Origin: Pleurodeles waltl
Taxonomy: Eukaryota; Chordata; Amphibia; Caudata; Salamandridae
Direction: 5' to 3'
Assembly (NCBI RefSeq): GCF_031143425.1
Contig: NC_090444.1
Span: 1,313,361,324-1,313,425,323 of the forward strand
DNA: 64,000 bases
Shown here: piece by piece, positions 56,477 to 64,000 of the stretch
Numbering within the stretch: position 1 is the stretch's first letter
Layout of the letters: every line of letters begins with the position of its first letter
Position numbers and translations under genes: made by a program
Notes under the pieces: generated by a model
The model's input: the letters and a program-made list of their open reading frames with translations, nothing else
The model's database searches: none
What the model was told of the DNA's origin: nothing

Positions 56477-56835
56477 CTTGTGCTGTGTTCACAGGGCCCT
56501 TTACAATAGAGGTCCTTCTCTGCTTAGGACATTAGCTTCCTTCTACATACCTGCTAGACAGCTTAGGCCCTCATCATCGGCTCTGGCTCTCATCCCTAGA
56601 GTAAAGAAGTCTAGATGGGGTGGGAACTCTTTTTCTTACCGGGGGTCCAAGTTATGGAATTCCCTCCCTTTCAGCCTTCATCTTACTAGCCGTGAATTTT
56701 CCTTTTGGCGAGAACTAAAAACCTGGCTATTTAGAGCATAACCTCTCAGTCTACCTCTCAGAGTTTCGCCCTAAGCGCTGGGAGGCCTGCCAGTAGCCAT
56801 GCGCTCTATAAAAGACTTAACATAACATAACATAG
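56477..56835 (+). pseudogene. LINE-b C-terminal region, last part, and 3' tail
   Basis: Coding resumes after H3 with NRGPSLLRTLASFYIPAR, SALALIPRVKKSRWGGNSFS and GSKLWNSLPFSLHL, then ELKTWLFRA and a stop near 56742. This parallels the end of LINE-a (KTWNTLPTILRQ, LLKTWLFDQ). The 3' end reads GCGCTCTATAAAAGACTTAA and a short TAACA repeat, ending at the LTR border. Confidence 0.87.
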
Positions 56836-57343
56836 ATCAGACTCCGTGGGGACACGAAGGCTGGGTCTGCATCAAGGCGACGTGTAGCATAGAAAGCGTT
56901 GATGGCATCTGGTAGGAATCCCTCTGATAACCTTGTCTGCGTGAGATGTATTTATACAGATCTTGTAGGACCCCTGACGCAGGTATGTTCCCAAACAATA
57001 GATAAGAAGGCATGCTTGGTGCGACAATTATATAAACAATTCCCTCCAAAAGTACATTATGTTCATGTCACAAGTAAGTGGGAAAGGGACATGATTTGAA
57101 TACGTATGTATATCAATTATCTTTGATAATGATGCCTTCACAGAGTGGCACTGATAAAGTGGAATCAAAACATCTTCCTAAATATAAACTTAGCAGCCAC
57201 ATTGGATGAAATAATTAAATAAATACGCTAAAGCAGAGAAGGCTAAGTAGGATAAGTCACTAGGTGACAGGGGCACAGGCCTGCAAGTCAGAAGGTTGAG
57301 CGAACTCCTGATTCCCAATAAAAACTAAGAAGAATCCACTACA

Positions 57344-60300
57344 CCACACGGCTATAAGGGGTCAGTGGTGGAATTCACCTTCCTTGCCTGGAACACAGGG
57401 GCCTCAATAATCCCCACAAGGATAACAGGTGTTGCAATACCTATCTCGGCATGGCACACAGGGGGCCTTCCTGCAAGAGACACACTTCCCCCAGGGAAGT
57501 CCCACATCTTCGCCTCCGCATGGGGTCCACTTTGCTTCTTCTCTTGCTACAGCACATATTCACACAGGGTCTGCATGCTAATCCACAAAAACCTCCTCTT
57601 TCACCCTACCAACACCATCTTGGAGAAAGCAGTAGATATGTGTTGGTTACAGGAACCCTGAGGGGAAAACAAATACTCTTAGCCAATATTTATGCCCCCA
57701 ATGTTGATACTCCTGAGTTCTTCCATACACTTATATCTCAAATACGGCATTTAGACTTCGACCTTATCCTGCTGTGGGGAGGCGATATCTACTTGACACC
57801 ACTGCTATTGATGCCTGGCGCCGGCAACATGCATCCATCCCGGCATACACGCACTATTCAGCGCAAGTTGATACTTGGTTGCACATTGACTCCTGGCTTG
57901 TATCGGCTTCCCTAGGCTCATGGTTGGGTACCGTCTCATGCCTCGCGCCCGCGCATTCTCTAACCACTCCTTTGTGCGAATGACGTTGCATGTATCCACC
58001 CGGGGGCCTGGAGCGTCAATAGCGCTTTCCTGGCATAGCACTGCACGAAAAGCTGTTCCGCTCAAAACTACACTCAGCAGTGGTGGAATACTTTGAGCTT
58101 AAGCGTGAGTTACACTCTTTGGAGAAATATGCTAGACCACGGCGATATGGGGAGAGGGAGAGACCGGGCCACATCCTGTCCAGGCTGCTTCGCCTCCCTA
58201 GAGGCTTCTCTTACATTCCTGAACTACAGGTGACTGATAATAAGGAAGTATTAGCTGCCTTGCTGCGCTACTACACACAAATGTATACCTCCTGATTGGC
58301 CAGTGACAAGGCCGGCCAAGCAGCTTACCTTGCAGAGACAGACATGGTCTGACTTACTAATCCCCAACAACAATTACCCAGTGAACCTCTATTGAGCGGG
58401 GAAATTGTCCAAGCTATCGACTTGCTTGATGGGTCTCAGACCCCCAGCCTTGACGGCCTCAATGGTGTCTTTTAACAACACTTTATATATCTCCTAGCTC
58501 CCCACCTGCTTGCCACGTATACAGAATCCCTTGAAACGGAGGTGCTCCCCCCAACGCTACTCGAAGCGGTGATCACCCTGCTTCTTGAATGGGTAAAGAC
58601 CCATATCAATGCGGCTCCTACCATCCCCCCGGCTCTTACCTATCCTTCACCAATAAGATAGTTGTCAAGGTCCTTGCAAACCCTCCTTCCCTCCTGATAG
58701 ACCGAATAATCTCTCCGATTCAGTCAGGGTTTGTCCCTCATTGCTCCACCTCCCTGGACCTGCGCACAGTTTTCTCTGCCCTCAACAGGATCTCCCCTGA
58801 CATACTAGCCGCTGTCGCATTAATGAATGCAGAAAAGGCCTTTGATTCCCTCAAGTGACCCTTTCTGCAAGCCACGCTCCTCAAATTGGACATGCCAAGA
58901 GGCTTCATTTCATTGATAATGCTCTTATACACACATCCTGTGGCCTGAATACGGGCTAATGGCTTCCTAACACCTCCCTTTGCAGTCACAAGAGAAATCA
59001 GACAGGGATGCCCCCGTCCCCTTTGCTTTTTTTTTTTTTTTTTTTTTTTAACATATTTTTATTGCAGTTTCAGTTATCCACTTAACATGTAGTCAAGGTA
59101 CAGCACAACATATATTAGCCATTTTTGTTTTGATACATTGGTTCTACTCACTCCATACATTCCTGATTCCTTAGATAGCTGAGACCCTAAGAACTCACCC
59201 AACTTCCCTCCCGTTATCCACCCCAACTTTCTCCCCCCCCTTTAGTGAGCCCTTTGATGTATTGCTATATTGCGTCCCCTTTGCTTTTTATCATAGCTAT
59301 TGACCCCCTTGTGTGGCACTTTCAAGAAAAACATTTGCATATTAGACTTTAGTTTAAACTTGCCCCCTTGCTTCTCTCCTTATGTGCAGATGATATCTTG
59401 CTATTTGTATGACATCCCCGATTCTCCACAAGATAGTCCGCTTTGGAGGCTTCTCTGGTCTCCACATCAATTGGTCCAAATCCGAGCTGTTCGCTCTCAT
59501 GGATGCCACTTCCACTGTGAGTTCCCTCTGACCTGGTGTGATGAGCCTGTCAGGTATCTGGGTGTATTTATACACCACGACAGAAAGCAAGTCATAAGAC
59601 TGAACTACGGCCCACCCATTGACAAACTGACAAATCAGGTGGAACAGTGGATCCCCATTCCGCTTTAAAAGACCAGCTGTATGCCATAATATACCCATCC
59701 CGCTTACAAACTCTTTCTTTGCCACACTTCAGAGCCTGCTTTTGAAACTCATTTGGGTGGCCGGCAACCTTGTATCAGCTGGGACACCCTGGTACTCCCA
59801 TATGAGTGGGGTGGATTTGGTGTAACACACTTTTATTTATTTTACTTAGCAACGCAATGCAATTCGCCCATTACTGGCACCACACCGACACACGTCTCCC
59901 CTATTCCAAACCTTAAACTGATCAAGCCGCCCCATCTCTACTTGCTTCACTCCTCCTCATGGGACTTCTCATGGACCCCAGGGACATTCAAATACTATCC
60001 ACCACTAGCTGGGCTTGGAGGAACTTCTATGGCTGCTGGGAGGCAAGCTACTTTACTCCACATCGTTACTGCTGGCAGATAACATCTGGCTCCCCACTGC
60101 CGTGGAAAAACTGGTTCAGCGCACACTGACACAACACGCTTTACACACATTTGGCCATGCCATCGCACAATCTGAAGATGTCTGTTTTGCAACTGCCTTG
60201 CAAAAGAACCGCTGTGTTATGTGACGCATTCAGTGTGCTGCAGGTGACCATCTACATAGACTCATTAGTTCCAGATGAGTTGCCCCCTGTCCCTAGTCAT

Positions 60301-60990
60301 TATAGATGACACAGGGAGATGCCTAGTCTCCAAGCTGTACTGTGCGTGGCCACGTTGGCCTCCTGAGATGGGAAAATTAAGGGCATCTGGAAGGCCGACT
60401 TGGGACACCCACTAACTGACAAGATAAGGGCAGCCTGCTGTGCTCAAACCAACCTCAGTTAGTCCAACCATCGCTATAAAGTCATACACTACAAATTTCT
60501 GTGCAGAGCCTACACTACACCCTGTCACGGCTCGACCCCACGAGATCCTCCAATTTCCCCAAATGCCACTGCAACAGGGCGTACTTTGTGCACATGTCAT
60601 GGATGTGTAATCAAACTGATGCCTTCTGGTGCACCTTATTTTCTCGCCTAGCTCAGATGACAGACATGGATGGACCTTACTCCTGACACCCTGCTAGTGT
60701 TATTGGACTATATCGAAGTTATACCCAAAAGCGTCTGCCGCTTCACTGCAATCCCACTACTTCTGGCCAAACACGAAATTGCTATCCAGTGGAGTAGTAG
60801 ACATCCACCAACGGCCAAGACTTGGCTCGAAAGCTAGGTATAGAGTGATACCACCAGTGAACTTTATGCTTCCCTGCAGCCCCAACCCTTCAGGCCAAAA
60901 GACACCTGGCAACCCCTGCGGAACTACCTGCTGGCAGTAGAGGGCGCAGACCTGGACTCTTGCACAATGGTGACGTATTAGCCTGGTTTA
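57344..60990 (+). pseudogene. L1-clade ORF2, endonuclease and reverse transcriptase
   Basis: Decayed ORF2 in several frames. FLAWNTGA near 57381 starts the endonuclease; ILLANIYAPNVDTPEFFHTL near 57670 is its middle. SAVVEYFELKRELHSLEKYA near 58077 is the linker helix. RT blocks include ISPIQSGFVPHCSTSLDLRT (58711-58770), NAEKAFDSLK (first Asp, changed from DAEKAFD to NAEKAFD) and REIRQGCP near 58993. YADD is degraded near 59390. WCDEPVRYLGVFIHHD (59536-59583) and ISWDTLVLPYEWGGFGV (59765-59820) are the thumb. At least ten stops or shifts, plus a LINE fragment inserted at 59032. Confidence 0.85.
59032..59273 (-). mobile_element. 5'-truncated LINE 3' end, antisense, with 16-base target duplication
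   Basis: GTCCCCTTTGCTTTTT is at 59016-59031 and again at 59274-59289. The insert begins with a poly(T) run and, on the minus strand, ends with GCAATAAAAATATGTT then poly(A). It is about 240 bp, consistent with an L1-machinery insertion. ORF2 is continuous across the empty site (QGCP, then the next block). It has kept an almost pure poly(A) tail and an exact duplication, so it is relatively young. Confidence 0.88.
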
Positions 60991-61245
60991 CATTTATGGT
61001 GCACACCCTTGTTTATGTTTGCTCAATGCTACTTCCTCCCTGACCACACCTGGCAGTTTTACCACTGGGCTCCTCACCCACATGTAGCACGATTTATTGT
61101 CCTTAATATACTGTTTAAAGTTGTGAAAGATCTCTACATTGCACTGTTATGCAGTACACTAATCAATATTTCCCCGTATGATGGGGCTACTGTCTGTCTT
61201 CTCATTCTACCTTGTTGTAAAATTATAAAGTTAAAAAAACAGATG
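60991..61245 (+). other. L1 3' UTR
   Basis: Non-coding DNA after the ORF2 region ending in AATTATAAAGTTAAAAAAAC near 61240. It marks the right edge of the host LINE. Confidence 0.6.
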
Positions 61246-61487
61246 TGAGAGGTAGGCTAAACCCATAGAGACATTTCATAGTGCACAAAAGAAACATAGT
61301 AGTACATGAGAACTGCATGCCTCATCCAGTCTCACTATTTGCTAGCACTGTTTATTTACCAACCTTAACCTTGCCATTTACCAGTACCATTTCTACTCAA
61401 TGTCTTTTTATTACTCTCAAGCTCTGCATAACCTCCAGCTCCACCCTTCTTCACATAAGTATAGTAGCTTTATTGTCATTTGCATTT
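61246..61487. other. Unassigned sequence right of the L1
   Basis: No coding or repeat signature recognised. Confidence 0.4.
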
Positions 61488-62130
61488 GACAATAAAAGGA
61501 AAGAAAAAGAAGTAAAAAGAGAAATGGATAGAAAGAATGAAGTGAAAGAGAATGTAGGATGGGAAGGAGAATATAGGGCAGAGGAGACGAGGAAAAAGAG
61601 AGAAAAGTAATGGAAGCAAGCAAAGGGATGAAAAGAAGGAAGAGCAAGGATAGGGAGAGAGACAGAAGGATAGATGAGAGAGATTCAACAGTGTAGCAAT
61701 TAAGTGAAGGACCTAAGTTGATCACGTAAAATGAGATGGGAAGGAAAGAATGAGAGGAGAGGGAAAGGAAAAGATGAAAATAAGAATGAGAGGCAACATT
61801 ATAGCAAGAACATGGGCAAAGAAACAAGGAGGGATGAGGAGAATAAGAAGTAGGAGAAAAGATGAGTGAACAGTAGAAAGAGGAAAAACTGGATGGCACA
61901 AAAAAGACCTGAGAAGGGAGAATTCGGCATGTGTGTTAAAAGCTTTTGAAGGAGTATTAGGAACTGAGTATTAAGGGAGAGTAAAGGGACTGGGAGGATG
62001 GAAGCATGAGGAGCAGAAGTGAAACGCAGGAGAGAGAAGGTACAGGAGTGGAGTGAGAAGGGTGAGGGAAACATGGATGAACTATATAGAAAGTGAATAG
62101 AGAGAAGGTATCGAGATGGGGAGAACAAAA
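61488..62130. repeat. Purine-rich (A/G) tract
   Basis: About 640 bp of imperfect GAAA/GGAA/AGAG sequence on the plus strand. Long frames on both strands are composition artefacts. Confidence 0.88.
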
Positions 62131-62603
62131 TAGAAATGCGGGTAGAAATGTGGTTAACAGTTTGAGACCATGTGCCAACTTGTCTTGTTAGTATAGCATT
62201 CAGACCTCTGATAAAGTAAATGTCTGTTCTTTAGGGACAAAAGGTATGCATACTGCTCATGGTCTCTAAATAGCAATTGCTATGCAATGAGCTCCGACCA
62301 CTATCTTCCTGCAATGTAGGAACCTCAATATAGGAAACACCTGTGTTATTATTATGGGAAGACACCAGCTATCTGAAATTCAAAATACATTGTGAGTTTT
62401 AAGAAAAAATCACTTGTTCACTCATTTACTCACTAACCAATCCCTTGTATCTGCTTGCTCACTCACCCACAACCTGTGTACACTCACAGCATTCTCGCAT
62501 TTGCATACTTGTTTGCTCATATGTTTATGCAGTCAATACTCTACCACACAATATCCACTTATAATGGTATTTCAAATATGCAAAGTGTTGCCAAAACATC
62601 TTT
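62131..62603. other. Unassigned sequence
   Basis: AT-rich, including CTCACTCA/TTACTCACT-like short repeats near 62415-62480. No gene. Confidence 0.4.
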
Positions 62604-62913
62604 GGCCCTAATTGTGAGTTAAGAAATAAATTCTGCGCAGGATTCAGAAGTACATATTGTGTGATAATTATGACACCTTTGCAGTTTTTTACTGATAAAT
62701 TCTGGCAGGTCAAACTTGCCATAAGTTATCTAGGAAAATTCCCTGACAAAGAGGCAAAACATGTAATTCAGTGTGTTAAAAACAATACTGCATGTTATGC
62801 CCCATTTTCCTTGCAAAAGCTCAGAATAGGAGGTATTCACTACTCATCCGAAATACCGCACCTTGTGGTAATGGTATTCACCACGTAAATACCTTTCCCT
62901 CATAATTAGGACC
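62604..62913. mobile_element. Small Harbinger-like MITE
   Basis: Ends GGCCCTAATTGTGAG and CTCATAATTAGGACC form a 15-base inverted repeat with two mismatches. Flanks are TTT and TTG. The 310-bp interior is non-coding. The ends resemble the GGCCCTCATTATGA ends of H1-H3 but carry TAATT in place of TCATT, so it is another family. Confidence 0.6.
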
Positions 62914-63018
62914 TTGGTATTTTAACTTTGCACTGTGCAAAATTTGATTGTAAAGTGCTGAAGTGCTAAGGCGACAGACATTTCATCTGTTGGCCTGCAG
63001 TGAAAACTTGGAAAACGT

Positions 63019-64000
63019 TGTTAGAAATGGCAGTCTTGGAAGTGTCACCCCAAACTTTTTCCCTTCCTACTCCTCTTTTTCTGACCCCGTTTTGGTTGGC
63101 CTTGGGACTCTGAGCAGTTTACCAATGCTGACCAGAGCTAATGTGCATGTGCTTCTCCCCTAAAACTTGGTATATAAACAATTGGCATATTTAATTTGCT
63201 TGTAAGTCCCTTGTAAAGTGGTATACCATATACCCAGGGCCTGTAAATTAAATGCTACTGGTGGGCCTGCAGCACTGACTACACCCACTAAAGTAGCCCT
63301 TTAAACATATCTCAAACCTGTCACTGCAAAGCCTGGTTCTGCACTGTTGAACTGCCATTTCGATCTAGCAGGTGCACCCACTTACCAGGTCCAACATATA
63401 AGTCACCACTAAGGTAGGCCCTGGTTAGCCATATACTTTTAAGTTCAACATGTCCTGGTAGTGAAAAATGATTACGTTTGTTTTTCATTACTGCAAGGCC
63501 TATCTCTCACATAGTTTAACACTGGGATTACTTTGAAGCAACCTTTAAGGGTAACGTCCAACTGGGAAAAGACAGAAATTTGAAGTCTGGACTTACAATA
63601 TAAAACCACAGTTTATGGTGAAGTCGAATTTTAAATTGCAAGCCAGAAAATGCTACTTTTAGAAAGATGTATTTTCTTACTTTAACGATTCTGTTCCTCT
63701 GCCCACATCTGAATACACTTCTGGGGTGGGTGACAGGTAGGCTTGGTGCATTCCATCTAGACAGTCACACACAAAGGGAGCTGGGTGTGGCATTTGCATC
63801 CTGATGGCCCATCACCAAGTGGATGGGTCTTCCTGGTCTAGATGGGAGGGGGGAGCCGACACTTACACCTGAATAGGACTGTGCTTCTCCCCATACAAAG
63901 TGCTGCATAACCCCCTGTAGAGTGTCTGGAGCCAGGGAAGGAAGAGCAAGGCCTGTGTGCACCTCAAAGGCCTCTCTAAGAAGTCTCCCCCAATTCAAAG
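63019..64000. repeat. LTR-like dispersed repeat, running off the window
   Basis: Starts TGTTAGAAATGGCAGTCTTG and has no coding frame. The style (GGGCCTGTAAATTAAATGCTAC, TATAAGTCACCACTAAGGTA) is what I associate with a very abundant salamander repeat, but I cannot name the family or show the right end. Confidence 0.45.

Larger units (their letters stand above)
37492..56835 (+). mobile_element. L2-like LINE (LINE-b), split by H2, a MITE, a tandem repeat and H3
   Basis: It occupies the gap in the minus-strand solo LTR. Its own sequence is 37492-37648, 46397-48316, 48922-49127 and 56477-56835. The 3' end reads GCGCTCTATAAAAGACTTAA followed by (CATAA)n-like repeats, an L2-type tail. It carries endonuclease, part of the RT and the C-terminal region on the plus strand. 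Confidence 0.82.
36897..57343 (-). mobile_element. Solo LTR on the minus strand, split by a LINE
   Basis: Two blocks, 36897-37491 and 56836-57343, together match the whole solo LTR at 14017-15075 in reverse orientation. The right end reads GAATCCACTACA (LTR start TGTAGTGGATTC), the left end TGTCATAGTTGG. CCAC flanks both outer ends (36893-36896 and 57344-57347). The break lies at GAGGTCTCT. The LTR without the insertion is about 1.1 kb. It lies near the start of L1 ORF2. Confidence 0.9.
34560..61245 (+). mobile_element. L1-clade LINE, near full length, split by nested insertions
   Basis: A GC-richer 5' UTR (about 34560-35685, left edge uncertain), ORF1 remnant (about 35690-36430), inter-ORF DNA, then ORF2 (57344-60990) and a 3' UTR ending AATTATAAAGTTAAAAAAA near 61239. 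The halves are joined by the CCAC target duplication of the solo LTR at 36897-57343. The LINE alone is about 6 kb. The assignment of ORF1 and ORF2 to one element rests on that insertion geometry. Confidence 0.72.

Noticed and set aside
57240..57343. A tRNA-like SINE head near TCACTAGGTGACAGGGGCAC
   Set aside because: The stretch aligns end to end with the start of the solo LTR at 14017 in reverse orientation.
61417..61899. Leu/Ser/Phe-rich minus-strand frame resembling a membrane protein
   Set aside because: It is the complement of a purine-rich tract, without distinct helices or conserved residues.
1..64000. Host genes, tRNA or rRNA genes, CRISPR arrays
   Set aside because: I saw no exon set, tRNA fold or spaced repeat array that transposable elements do not explain.

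Overview
The window is vertebrate-type repeat DNA with no recognisable host gene: no cellular exons, tRNA or rRNA, only layers of transposable elements. The set fits a salamander with a very large genome. It includes PIF-Harbinger elements of 7-9 kb and their MITEs with GGCCCTCATTAYRACC ends, L2-like and L1-clade LINEs, a Penelope-like tail, a class I endogenous retrovirus and several solo LTRs. A newt such as Pleurodeles is my best guess from repeat style; this is inference.

Layout: (1) 1-3576 holds decayed L1-clade fragments and unassigned sequence. (2) 3577-31795 is one decayed endogenous retrovirus (5' LTR, leader, gag, pro, pol, env, polypurine tract, 3' LTR). It was broken by a Penelope-like insertion in the 5' LTR (4216-6726), a hairpin-rich MITE in RT (13059-13686), a solo LTR (14017-15075), a complete Harbinger element H1 in RNase H (15951-24006) and an L2-like LINE in integrase (about 24463-26814). 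(3) 32405-33864 is the 5' UTR and ORF1 of a truncated L1-clade LINE. (4) About 34560-61245 is a second L1-clade LINE (ORF1 near 35690-36430, ORF2 57344-60990). A minus-strand solo LTR (36897-57343) split it, an L2-like LINE split that LTR (37492-56835), and Harbinger elements H2 (37649-46396) and H3 (49128-56476), a second hairpin MITE and a tandem repeat lie in that LINE. H2 carries another solo LTR. (5) 61246-64000 has a purine-rich tract, a small Harbinger-type MITE and the start of a further repeat.

The most interesting content is the trio H1, H2 and H3. Each carries three genes in the same order: a spliced NAIF1-like Myb/SANT gene (gene A), a spliced DDE transposase convergent with it, and a second SANT-type gene (gene B) divergent from the transposase. 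Gene B has a conserved exon structure, a conserved central helical module and a very long low-complexity tail built from minisatellites. A spacer of about 460-480 bp separates the transposase and gene B starts in all three copies, with paired CCAAT boxes in two of them. Harbinger elements normally carry only a transposase and one Myb-like protein, so gene B is the candidate new component. All copies here are damaged; the functional system is inferred from what the copies share.
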